From: Roseburia sp. CAG:309
GTDB lineage: Bacteria; Bacillota; Clostridia; Lachnospirales; Lachnospiraceae
Length of the DNA: 18,517 nucleotides
NCBI GenBank assembly: GCA_000434115.1
Contig: FR894069.1
Coordinates: 6,720 to 25,236 of the forward strand
Reading direction: 5' to 3'
The translations under genes and the position numbers were made by a program. This document shows positions 1-6,381 of the stretch, piece by piece (positions within the stretch are counted from its first letter, which is position 1; each line of letters starts with the position of its first letter). The notes below the pieces were generated by a model. That model searched no databases, was not told the DNA's origin, and was given only the letters and a program-made list of their open reading frames with translations.

Positions 1-585
1 ACAAGCCTGCCGTATTGGCTGCTGGCTGTCATTGTTTTGATCGTATTTTACGGTATATATTTTACAAAACAGCTGGCTCAAAAACGGCGTGGAATACAAA
101 CCAGACAAATAGGGCGAAGGAAAGAAAAATCCATTCACACAGTAGAAGTAGCTATGGGGATTGCAACTCTTTGTGTCCCTATTGTTCAAGTTATTTCTAT
201 TATATCCGGCTGGAATTATATGCCTGCAAATGCGCGTTTCACCGGATTTCTTATTGCAATGCTGGGAAATATAATTTTTTTGATTTCCATTCTTTGTATG
301 AAAGACAGCTGGCGGGCGGGTATACCGGAAAAAGATAAAACCAGACTGGTGACGCGTGGGATTTATCAATACAGCCGAAATCCGGCATTTCTGGGATTTG
401 ATCTGCAATACATCGGTGTATTTTTTATGTATTGTAATCCGTTGACAGTGGTCAGTTCTGTTTTTGCAATGACGATGCTGCATTTGCAGATTTTGCAGGA
501 AGAACGATATCTGGAGCGGGAGTTTGGCGAAGAATATCAGGAATACAAAAGCCGGGTGTTTCGCTATCTTGGGAGGAGAAAATGA
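1..585 (+). CDS. Isoprenylcysteine carboxyl methyltransferase-like membrane protein (5' partial)
   Basis: The reading frame is open from the first base, so the N-terminus lies outside the window; about 194 residues are present. Several hydrophobic membrane segments are followed by the C-terminal signature of the ICMT/PEMT-like methyltransferases: TRGIYQYSRNPAFLGF, then a hydrophobic helix, then EERYLEREFGEEYQEYKSRV near the end. In this family the Arg-Asn-Pro and Glu-Glu-rich segments form the S-adenosylmethionine site at the membrane face. Bacterial members methylate diverse, mostly unknown, thiol or amine substrates, so the substrate cannot be named. The stop is one base before the start of the acyltransferase gene, which suggests one transcript. 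Confidence 0.82.
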   Translation, partial: TSLPYWLLAVIVLIVFYGIYFTKQLAQKRRGIQTRQIGRRKEKSIHTVEVAMGIATLCVPIVQVISIISGWNYMPANARFTGFLIAMLGNIIFLISILCMKDSWRAGIPEKDKTRLVTRGIYQYSRNPAFLGFDLQYIGVFFMYCNPLTVVSSVFAMTMLHLQILQEERYLEREFGEEYQEYKSRVFRYLGRRK

Positions 586-586
586 C

Positions 587-1681
587 ATGAATAATACAAA
601 TACGACGAGAAAAAAATATCTTGATAATATCCGTTGGATCACGGTGTGCATTGTTGTAATTTATCATGTGATCTATATGTTTAACGGAGTTCAGCCATAT
701 GGTGTGATCGGAGCATTCCGGGAACATCAGTTACAGGATGGTTTTCAGTATCTGGTGTATCCGTGGTTCATGGCGCTGCTTTTTACCGTATCCGGCATGA
801 CGGTGAGATTCTATCTGGAACGACATAATATGAAAGAATATTTGCGGGATAAAACACGTAAACTGTTGGTTCCTTCGACCATCGGACTGTTTGTATTTCA
901 ATGGATTCTTGGCTATTATAATATGAAGATTGGAGGCGCATTTAATACGCTCGGAGAGATCCCGGGCCCAGTATTGTATATCATAATGGCAATATCCGGA
1001 ATCGGCGTATTATGGTACATACAGGTACTCTGGATCCTCTCGATGCTATTGCTTTTGGTAAGAAAAATAGAGAAAGACCGCCTCTGGAAACTTGGCGCAA
1101 AAACACCGGTATGGTTGCTGCTTGTATTTACAATTTTTGTATATGGAGCGGCGCAGGTTCTCAATACGCCAATGATAACTGTTTACCGCTTTGGCATTTA
1201 TGGATTTTGTTATTTTGTGGGATATTTTATTTTTTCGCATGATGAAGTGATCGAGCAGCTGAGCAGATGGTGGCAGATTTTAATGATCGTGGCGATCGTG
1301 TTGGGAGTATTTTATACCGTAACTTATTTTGGCGAAAATTATGCTGTCGAGCCGGTATTGAATAATGTTCCAGCCTGTGTGTACTGCTGGGCTGCCATCC
1401 TTGCCATTCTTGCGTTTATGGCAAAATACGGAAACGTAGAAAATAAAATATCAAAATGGATGGCAAAGAAGTCGTGGGGAATCTATGTGTTCCATTATCT
1501 GCCGCTTGCGGTGACCGCCTATTATCTGAAAGAATTTGCTCCCGGACTTCCGGCGGCAGCGGTTTATGTAATCGTGGGCGTCAGTGCTTTTGCGGGTGCG
1601 GTGTTGTTATATGAAATCATTAGGCGTGTGCCGGTAGTGCGTTGGTGTGTGCTGGGGATGAAGAGGAAGGGTGGTAAATAA
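587..1681 (+). CDS. Acyltransferase family 3 integral membrane protein
   Basis: 364 residues. I chose the ATG at 587 because GGGAGGAG (571-578) sits 8 bases upstream; in-frame upstream codons reach back into the preceding gene. About ten hydrophobic segments span the whole protein. Near the N-terminus, a conserved Arg/His region (DNIRWITVCIVVIYHVIYMF) matches the start of acyltransferase-3 (OafA/OatA/WecH-like) proteins; RDKTRKLLVPS is the conserved cytoplasmic Arg/Lys loop and SWGIYVFHYLPL is the typical late helix. The family moves acetyl or other acyl groups across the membrane onto sugars, peptidoglycan or small molecules. No extracytoplasmic SGNH domain is fused, so the acceptor is unknown. 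Probably co-transcribed with the upstream methyltransferase-like gene. Confidence 0.85.
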   Translation: MNNTNTTRKKYLDNIRWITVCIVVIYHVIYMFNGVQPYGVIGAFREHQLQDGFQYLVYPWFMALLFTVSGMTVRFYLERHNMKEYLRDKTRKLLVPSTIGLFVFQWILGYYNMKIGGAFNTLGEIPGPVLYIIMAISGIGVLWYIQVLWILSMLLLLVRKIEKDRLWKLGAKTPVWLLLVFTIFVYGAAQVLNTPMITVYRFGIYGFCYFVGYFIFSHDEVIEQLSRWWQILMIVAIVLGVFYTVTYFGENYAVEPVLNNVPACVYCWAAILAILAFMAKYGNVENKISKWMAKKSWGIYVFHYLPLAVTAYYLKEFAPGLPAAAVYVIVGVSAFAGAVLLYEIIRRVPVVRWCVLGMKRKGGK

Positions 1682-1702
1682 TGGGGGATTGCACATAAAA
1701 GA

Positions 1703-1749
1703 TATCACGCTTTGCGTGATAAAGTAAATTTAACGCATGGCGTGAAAAG
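1703..1749. repeat. Two tandem ACGC-N3-GCGTGA hairpin motifs (candidate operator)
   Basis: A perfect 8-bp stem with a 3-base loop (TATCACGC at 1703-1710, GCGTGATA at 1714-1721) is followed 26 bp later by a second, shorter copy (ACGC 1733-1736, ATG spacer, GCGTGAAAAG 1740-1749). They lie directly upstream of the HTH relic at 1761. Tandem inverted repeats just before an antitoxin-like gene are usually autoregulatory operators. That role is inferred here. Confidence 0.5.
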
Positions 1750-1760
1750 GAGAAGTTGTA

Positions 1761-1975
1761 ATGGAAGATTTTATCATTGATGACGATAGAGAAGCAAAAG
1801 ATATTTTGATAGAACTAAGGGAAAGCGTTGGTATGAACAGACATCAGTTTTGTGAGTATTTTGAAATTCCATATATGACGGTAAGTGATTGGGAAATAGG
1901 ATAGAGGAAAAAAATTCTGTGTAATATCTGTTTTTCAACGGGATTATATCTATACAATGGAAAAATGAATTGTAA
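1761..1975 (+). pseudogene. Degraded small HTH (XRE-type antitoxin-like) gene
   Basis: From the ATG at 1761 (AAGGAG at 1747-1752) a frame of 47 codons runs to a TAG at 1902. It contains LRESVGMNRHQFCEYFEIPY followed by MTVSDWEIG, which reads like the helix-turn-helix of small Lachnospiraceae antitoxin-like regulators. Such proteins normally continue with a short basic segment of the type R-K-M-P-x-Y-L-L-R-L. A faint match to that tail is visible in a shifted frame (YLFFNGII.. up to a TAA at 1973), interrupted by another stop. I therefore call it a frameshifted remnant. The region is AT-rich compared with the flanks, in keeping with horizontal acquisition. Confidence in decay is higher than in the exact family. 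Confidence 0.6.
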
Positions 1976-1978
1976 AAC

Positions 1979-2012
1979 ATCCGCAAAAGCATTAAAAATG
2001 CGGATTATTTTT
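1979..2012 (+). terminator. Weak intrinsic terminator-like hairpin
   Basis: Stem ATCCGCA (1979-1985) pairs with TGCGGAT (1999-2005), followed by TATTTTT. A shorter alternative stem GCATT/AATGC (1989-2001) overlaps it. It lies between the HTH relic and the AbiEi-like relic, so it may be a terminator or an attenuator. The stem is short and the loop is long (13 nt). Confidence 0.35.
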
Positions 2013-2030
2013 GAAAAGGGGGCGCAAGTT

Positions 2031-2458
2031 ATGAAAACACGTGCAGAATGTTTGGAAAAATATGGATCGGATTATTTTATTGAAAAAAATTAGAAGAGGG
2101 TGAGCTGTTCAAAATTGAAAAGGGAATATATTCTGAAAAGCAATGTGTTCCAGAGATTGCCATGCTCGTTTATAAATATCCCAATGCAGTTGTAACGATG
2201 AAGAGTGCATTTTCTTTTTATGGTTTAACCGATGTTATACCAGATGAATGAGACCTTGCAACAACACGCGATGCAGCAAAAATTAAGGATACAAGAGTAA
2301 AGCAATATTTTGTTTCAGATGATTTTTTTGAGGAAGGAATTGAAATTGCGGATTATAAAGGATACGATATACGAATTTATAATAAGGAACGTATGCTTAT
2401 TGAACTTGTGCGATATAAAAGTAAACTTCCTTTTGATTACTATAAAGAAATATACGGT
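2031..2458 (+). pseudogene. AbiEi-type (type IV TA antitoxin-like) gene remnant
   Basis: The ATG at 2031 begins MKTRAECLEKYGSDYFIEK and stops at TAG 2091. One base is missing in the run of A at 2083-2089: from 2090 the next frame reads on as LEEGELFKIEKGIYSEKQ, then AMLVYKYPNAVVT, then SAFSFYGLTDVIPDE, meets a TGA at 2249, and resumes with DLATTRDAAKI, ADYKGYDIRIYNKERMLIEL and KLPFDYYKEI. This is the arrangement of the AbiEi antitoxin-like proteins (N-terminal winged helix, then the abortive-infection domain) common in Clostridia. The 3' end is lost near 2458, where the sequence changes to the tail of a membrane protein. No AbiEii-type nucleotidyltransferase toxin follows. The gene has three lesions: a frameshift, a nonsense codon and a 3' truncation. 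Confidence 0.75.
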
Positions 2459-2711
2459 GGCCGTTGTTTTATTGTCCATAATATCTCTGATTATCATAAT
2501 TATTGCAGGAGCGAAGGATAAAAACTGCCGTTCTTACGGTATATTTGCAGCAATTGCGCTTGGAATGATGCTGGTTGGTGCGATGGGTATGAATATAGTG
2601 CCAAAAGAATATTTTGGTGTTGTCGAACGGTTCAGTGTGTTTGCGGCGACAGGATTTAACGCCGTGCTGGGAGTGCAGCTGTTTCGGATGAAATTTGCAG
2701 AGCAGGATTGA
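2457..2711 (+). pseudogene. C-terminal fragment of a DUF998-like membrane protein
   Basis: In the frame ending at TGA 2709-2711 about 84 residues are recognisable: a hydrophobic helix (VVLLSIISLIIIIIAG), a basic loop (AKDKNCRSYG), another helix (IFAAIALGMMLVGAMGMN), then VPKEYFGVVERFSVFAATGF and a last helix. This looks like the final three membrane segments of the DUF998 family of multi-spanning proteins. Everything before it is absent: upstream bases in the same frame are out-of-frame AbiEi relic, so any longer open frame starting near 2310 is a chimera. No ribosome site precedes the fragment. Confidence 0.6.
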
Positions 2712-2739
2712 CAGAAATATACATGAAGGGAAGGAATGA

Positions 2740-3285
2740 GTGAGAATGAGCAATATTGTTGTTTTAATGGGAAGTGTGCGAAAAGGCGGCAATACGGATC
2801 TGCTTGTGCAGGCATTTGCGGAGGGAGCCGAGAAAAATAATACGGTTGAAATAATTTTCGCAGCCGATTACAAAGTGAACCCTTGTATTGGATGTAATAC
2901 CTGCTTTGAAAGAGAGGGAAACAGGTGTTTTCAGGAGGATGATATGCAGGAAATTTATGAAAAACTGAAAGTGGCAGATGTGCTCGCGATTGCTTCGCCT
3001 GTATATTTTTATGGCGTCAGTGCGCAGTTAAAGGCAATTATTGACAGAATGCACACACCTATGCGAAATGAATTTAGGATTAAAAAACTGGCATTGATAT
3101 TAGTAGGTGCAGCCACTTTGCCGGAGCTGTTTGATTCGATTAAGGTACAGTATCAACTGGTGTTAAATTATTTTAAACTTGAAGATGCGGGAATGGTACT
3201 TGTGAGAGGGGCAAAAGATAAGGGGGATGTGAAAAATACAGAAGGATTAGAGGAGGCTTATCAACTGGGTTTGTCGATTATTTAG
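2740..3285 (+). CDS. Flavodoxin-fold NADPH-dependent FMN reductase family protein
   Basis: About 180 residues, the usual length for this family. The N-terminus IVVLMGSVRKGGNTDLL is the phosphate-binding loop for FMN. CIGCNTCFE with two cysteines (plus a third in RCFQEDD) matches the iron-sulfur-flavoprotein-like subgroup of small NADPH-dependent FMN reductases. ASPVYFYGVSAQLKAIIDR is the flavin-ring binding strand and helix. It probably moves electrons from NAD(P)H through FMN to quinones, metals or other acceptors in the cytoplasm. AAGGGAAGG (2726-2734) suits the GTG at 2740 (spacing 5-9) better than the ATG at 2746, but either start is possible. It is followed by an orphan promoter region rather than a partner gene. 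Confidence 0.85.
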   Translation: MRMSNIVVLMGSVRKGGNTDLLVQAFAEGAEKNNTVEIIFAADYKVNPCIGCNTCFEREGNRCFQEDDMQEIYEKLKVADVLAIASPVYFYGVSAQLKAIIDRMHTPMRNEFRIKKLALILVGAATLPELFDSIKVQYQLVLNYFKLEDAGMVLVRGAKDKGDVKNTEGLEEAYQLGLSII

Positions 3286-3385
3286 CCGGATGACACGATT
3301 CGTATCGCCGATGTGACGGGGGCTTTTGAAAGACTTTTTATACATAAAAGGATTGTACGCAAAAGAGAAGATCTAATGGTTTCTC

Positions 3386-3414
3386 TTGATAAGTTACCTT
3401 TCGGTAACTATAAT
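3386..3414 (+). promoter_or_regulatory. Near-consensus sigma-A promoter
   Basis: TTGATA (3386-3391) and TATAAT (3409-3414) are separated by exactly 17 bases, and the spacer is filled by a perfect inverted repeat. Expected transcription start is near 3421. It would now drive the flavodoxin relic and the Vat-like acetyltransferase. Confidence 0.8.
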
Positions 3415-3436
3415 ATAAGATAACCAAACGGTAACT
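3392..3436. promoter_or_regulatory. Two inverted-repeat operators flanking the -10 box
   Basis: Operator 1 is AGTTACC-TTTC-GGTAACT (3392-3409), lying between the -35 and -10 boxes. Operator 2 is the imperfect GATAACC-AAAC-GGTAACT (3419-3436), over the start site; centres are 27 bp apart. Sites of this size and placement are typical for TetR-family repressors. No repressor gene is next to them now, so the regulator is either elsewhere or was deleted. Confidence 0.7.
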
Positions 3437-3483
3437 TATAATTTTAAACGCCTACGCATAGACGGGATTGCAATAAACCTAAT

Positions 3484-3717
3484 GTGCAGGGGAATTTTGA
3501 TGTGAAAAAACTTCATGGAGCATATCGTTTTATGATGAGTATTATGGTTAAAACTGCCGGGAAAGCATTAGCGGAAAAAGCAGATCGTACTCAGGAGGAA
3601 AATGATATGCTGGATATGATGTTAAATGGCGGAAAACGTGTGACAAAGCAGAATTTGAACACGGTCATTGACTGGTATAAAAACAGTTATTTGCAGGAGG
3701 CAGAAAATGAAAGATAA
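3484..3717 (+). pseudogene. C-terminal remnant of a HemG-like flavodoxin (Flavodoxin_5 type)
   Basis: 77 codons from a GTG. Recognisable segments are FDVKKLHGAYRFMMSIMVK, EKADRTQEENDMLDMMLNGG and VTKQNLNTVIDWYKN. These match my memory of the end of flavodoxin-domain proteins related to protoporphyrinogen oxidase HemG, where this basic helix follows the flavin domain. The flavin-binding N-terminal domain (about 100 residues) is missing: upstream there is only the promoter and 60-70 bases with stops. There is no ribosome site before the GTG, and the first bases look frameshifted (CRG is readable one frame off). Its end overlaps the next gene by 11 bases, so the next gene's AGGAGG lies inside it. 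Confidence 0.6.
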
Positions 3718-4342
3718 GATTTATCCAAGAACTTCAGATAAGCAGACGGTTTATCTGAAAAATGTTGTAAATAATCCCAATATAGAAGTTGGAGATTATA
3801 CGATGTACAACGATTTTGTACAGGATCCAATAGATTTTGCGAAGAACAATGTTTTGTATCATTATCCGGTTAATCAGGATAAACTGAAAATAGGAAAATT
3901 TTGCTCGATTGCGTGCGGAGCAAAGTTTTTATTTACAAGTGCTAATCATACAATGAAATCGTTGTCAACTTATCCATTTCCGATCTTTTTTGAAGAATGG
4001 CAATTGGATGGAAAGGATATTTGCGATGCGTGGGATAATAAAGGGGATATCGTGATTGGCAATGATGTGTGGATTGGTTATGAAGCGGTCATTCTTTCCG
4101 GTGTGACGATTGGAGATGGTGCAGTGATCGGCAGCCGGGCGGTTGTCACAAAAGATGTCGAACCTTACACAATTGTTGGAGGGGTTCCGGCAAAGCCGAT
4201 CCGTAAACGTTTTGATGAGCAGATGATAAAGAAACTGGAAAAAATTAGATGGTGGAATTGGGATGAAGAACAGATTCGGCAGAACCTTGAGGCGATACAA
4301 GTTGGAGATGTTGATGCATTGAGCAGGTTCAAAATACAATAA
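3707..4342 (+). CDS. Vat-like xenobiotic (streptogramin A type) O-acetyltransferase
   Basis: 211 residues. The start at 3707 is set by AGGAGG (3695-3700) 6 bases upstream. This is a left-handed beta-helix acetyltransferase of the Vat/CatB (XAT) group: NNPNIEVGDYTMYND at residues 22-36, KIGKFCSIACGAKFLF at 61-76, catalytic-type His81 in SANH, and hexapeptide repeats at about 113-165 (GDIVIGNDVWIG, VTIGDGAVIGSRAVV), then VGGVPAKPIRKRF. Vat enzymes acetylate the hydroxyl of virginiamycin M-type drugs using acetyl-CoA. Chromosomal relatives are widespread in Clostridia and many have not been tested, so resistance is possible but unproven. It sits behind the double-operator promoter and ends 2 bases from the convergent PHP gene. 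Confidence 0.88.
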   Translation: MKDKIYPRTSDKQTVYLKNVVNNPNIEVGDYTMYNDFVQDPIDFAKNNVLYHYPVNQDKLKIGKFCSIACGAKFLFTSANHTMKSLSTYPFPIFFEEWQLDGKDICDAWDNKGDIVIGNDVWIGYEAVILSGVTIGDGAVIGSRAVVTKDVEPYTIVGGVPAKPIRKRFDEQMIKKLEKIRWWNWDEEQIRQNLEAIQVGDVDALSRFKIQ

Positions 4343-4344
4343 AG

Positions 4345-5109
4345 TCAATACAGCAGTCTGCCCTCTTTCGTATACCAATTTTCTCCATTTGTTAAAATGT
4401 AATCTTCTCCACCGCGGATCGCATCGCAGTAATCCCGGATGTCCTTTAATTTTCGGCGAAATGCTACGCCGCCGCCAAATAGAGACGTATTGTGAATGTC
4501 GGAGCCGGCGGTCATCGGAAGATGATATTTTGCGGCATAAGCGATTGCTTTTTCGTCAAATTCCGGGTTGTTGTGGCTGAGACTTTTCGGATGGGAGTGG
4601 GTGGCATTGATGCCCTCTACGCCATCGACATATTTTGGAAATAAACGGATTTCCGGGATGTACGGTTCTTCACGAAACGGATGGGCGTGGATAACCATTC
4701 CGCCGGCTTCGTGAATCCACTCATATTGTTCTTCAATCGTGGCATTCTCGATTTCTGGGTGGGCAATGAGCCATTCAAGGGTAATTCCATATACTAAAAA
4801 TTCAGTGCCCTGATAACCGGCTTCGTAGCCAAAGAAAACGTCGAGCCCTATTTTTTCACCCCATTTCCTGGTTTCCTCATAAGCGCGGTAATATTCGCGG
4901 ATCCATTTTTCCCACGGCAGAGACCGGTCAATACAATGGTTTCCATGCCAGTTGTGATTGGTCACAATGATCCCGGTGTAACCTGCGTCCTTGCACGCCT
5001 GCGCCATTTCTTTTCCGGTGGAGCGGGCACAGGCACTGGCTTCGCTTGTGTGCAGATGGGTTTCATATAAATACGGATATTCTTTTCTTAGGTTTTCAAG
5101 AACAGTCAT
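4345..5109 (-). CDS. PHP-domain metal-dependent phosphoesterase
   Basis: 254 residues from the ATG at 5109. An upstream in-frame extension is rejected because it would cross the promoter; GGGAAG lies 7 bases before this ATG. Metal-binding motifs of the PHP fold appear in order: HLH at 18-20, NHN at 51-53 (where TDH is usual), Glu96 in GYEAG, HAH at 141-143, HSH at 171-173, and GSDIH at 202-206. Domain and length fit stand-alone PHP proteins related to histidinol phosphatase and to YciV/RnaAM-like nucleoside 3',5'-bisphosphate phosphatases. The substrate cannot be told from sequence. It is monocistronic, with its own promoter, and converges on the acetyltransferase gene. Confidence 0.85.
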   Translation of the reverse strand: MTVLENLRKEYPYLYETHLHTSEASACARSTGKEMAQACKDAGYTGIIVTNHNWHGNHCIDRSLPWEKWIREYYRAYEETRKWGEKIGLDVFFGYEAGYQGTEFLVYGITLEWLIAHPEIENATIEEQYEWIHEAGGMVIHAHPFREEPYIPEIRLFPKYVDGVEGINATHSHPKSLSHNNPEFDEKAIAYAAKYHLPMTAGSDIHNTSLFGGGVAFRRKLKDIRDYCDAIRGGEDYILTNGENWYTKEGRLLY

Positions 5110-5140
5110 AGGAACACTTCCCTTTAAAATATTTGAAAAT

Positions 5141-5169
5141 AGTATAGCATGTTTGCAAAAGAGGTGCAA
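5141..5169 (-). promoter_or_regulatory. Promoter of the PHP gene
   Basis: On the minus strand TTGCAC (5164-5169) and TATACT (5141-5146) are spaced by 17 bases. The -10 box is 31 bases before the start codon, leaving room for the GGGAAG ribosome site. This supports the start chosen at 5109. Confidence 0.72.
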
Positions 5170-5185
5170 GGAAGGGAAGAAAATC

Positions 5186-5335
5186 TTGAACGGATTAGAT
5201 AAGACAATACAAAATGCGGCCATTGCCACTCCTATTGCAAAATCCCAGCAGGCAAGGGAAGTCTGGTTCTATGTTATGTCCGGAGGGGCGCTTTTGAAAA
5301 TTACCGTAATGGAAATAGCAAGAATTGTGGGTTGA
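5186..5335 (+). CDS. Small ORF of 49 residues, unknown
   Basis: A TTG at 5186 follows GGAAGGGAAG (5170-5179) at a normal distance and opens a frame of 49 residues with an unremarkable composition (LDKTIQNAAIATPIAKSQQ, then a hydrophobic stretch around WFYVMSGGALLKI). I do not recognise it. It could be a real small protein, a fragment of a lost gene, or chance; a longer in-frame version runs antisense into the PHP gene and is not credible. No promoter is evident on this strand. Confidence 0.3.
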   Translation: MNGLDKTIQNAAIATPIAKSQQAREVWFYVMSGGALLKITVMEIARIVG

Positions 5336-5476
5336 AAAGAGGACTTCCATGACAAAATGCGTCATTCTCATTTGGTAAAATCTATATAATGGTAATTATT
5401 CGAAATGCGAATAAGGGCGGCGGGTCCTGAATAGTTACATATAATAGTTTCGCCAGTTTAGAAAGGGGCTTTTGTT
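5336..5476. other. Intergenic stretch with a hairpin and an AT-rich -10-like box
   Basis: Between the small ORF and the broken gene at 5477 there is TATAAT at 5385-5390 without a clear -35 partner. A hairpin follows (TTATTCG 5396-5402, CGAATAA 5408-5414, 5-base loop), then the 14-bp repeat at 5425-5438 and a second TATAAT at 5440-5445. GAAAGGGG (5461-5468) is the ribosome site for the ATG at 5477. Confidence 0.45.
5425..5438 (+). repeat. 14-bp repeat TCCTGAATAGTTAC, left copy
   Basis: This 14-mer is the exact reverse complement of 6311-6324, so the two copies bracket the broken gene at 5477-6203 as inverted repeats about 870 bp apart. Its 12-base core (CTGAATAGTTAC) recurs in direct orientation at 6346-6357. 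Confidence 0.7.
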
Positions 5477-6203
5477 ATGGATGTTTATTCTTTGATCAAT
5501 TCAAAAGACATTGCGGAATATTTGCGGGAAATTCACTATGAATTCAACTCGCTGGAGACAGCGTGGCTTATTTGCAAAAATGATTATCTTACCTTTGACG
5601 AAAAAAAGGAGAAGTGGCACGAAGTGATCGAGACGATGCCGGACTGCGAGGTGTCGGTACGTGAGACCTGGCACGCAGGGTGGGAAAGTCTTCATCAGAT
5701 GATGCAAGAGTATATGGATCTGGTGGATGAAATCCGGGAAGATTTTGAGAAAGATCCGGAACCTGGGAAATATGTTTATCAGAATTCGTATTATGATGAA
5801 ATAGAGCAGTATAACAGAGCGCGTGAAGTTTTTCCGGATTTTCGAAGCTGCGCGGAGGATGCGAAAGAGGACAATTGTCGTCGTTGACGGGGTATCCAAT
5901 TGGGGCGATACAGAATTGCTGCAGAAAAGCGGGGATTCTTCGGACATGTATGTCTATGGCTATCTTCCTATGACGGATGGGTCCGTCTTTTATCATCCGC
6001 TAATGCGGAATAATTATATGGATATGGAATATTATCACGGAACATTTCAGGAGCATGAGAAGATTCTGAAGGGGCTGAGTGCTTATTTAAAAGGAAAAAT
6101 TTCCCTGTATCAATTTTTAATCTTATATCGTAAGTCGTTATTGGATATGGTGCCAAAGGGGATTCCGTTAGATCAAATTATTTGGGGAGAGGTTGATGTG
6201 TAA
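5477..6203 (+). pseudogene. Internally deleted and frameshifted gene of unknown function
   Basis: The ATG at 5477 has a good ribosome site and starts MDVYSLINSKDIAEYLREI. This frame runs for about 125 credible residues, rich in acidic and aromatic residues, and stops at TGA 5885. From about 5866 a second frame carries the rest (VVVDGVSNWGDTELLQK, then a Tyr/Met-rich segment and an amphipathic C-terminus ending GEVDV at 6203). The two halves look like the ends of one larger cytoplasmic protein of a type I have seen as hypothetical in Lachnospiraceae, with the middle lost and the frame shifted at the join. No enzymatic motif is visible. Inverted 14-bp repeats flank it. Alternatively these are two short overlapping genes, but the second half has no ribosome site. 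Confidence 0.6.
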
Positions 6204-6310
6204 AAAATTGAATACTATAATAAAAGAGCACGTATGAACGACCACTTTTTCATACAAATGCCAATTGATTTCTTAAATCCTGTATGCTACGCTTTTTATA
6301 TAAAAGTAAC

Positions 6311-6357
6311 GTAACTATTCAGGATCAATGTGTGGGAGGGGGAGGCTGAATAGTTAC
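6311..6357. repeat. Inverted-repeat stem GTAACTATTCAG / CTGAATAGTTAC
   Basis: Perfect 12-bp inverted repeat (6311-6322 and 6346-6357) with a 23-base G-rich loop. 6311-6324 is also the reverse complement of the copy at 5425-5438. A smaller 7-bp stem (TAGTTAC 6351-6357, GTAACTA 6361-6367) overlaps it. It lies in the leader of the gene at 6382 and could form an RNA hairpin there. Confidence 0.7.
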
Positions 6358-6381
6358 AAAGTAACTACTAGGAGGGAATCT

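Noticed and set aside
2310..2711. 133-codon open frame as a single gene
   Set aside because: Its first third is the AbiEi relic read in the wrong frame; only the part after about 2457 resembles a protein family.
3286..3420. Open frame continuing after the flavodoxin stop at 3283
   Set aside because: It follows the stop in the same frame for about 45 codons but the flavodoxin already has full family length; read-through or a fused domain is not supported.
5110..5229. 40-residue N-terminal extension of the PHP protein
   Set aside because: It would be encoded across the -10 and -35 boxes of the gene's own promoter; the ATG at 5109 has a ribosome site.
6232..6255. Hairpin GTATGAA / TTCATAC as a terminator
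   Set aside because: The 10-base loop and lack of a following T-run make it weak; it may be chance.
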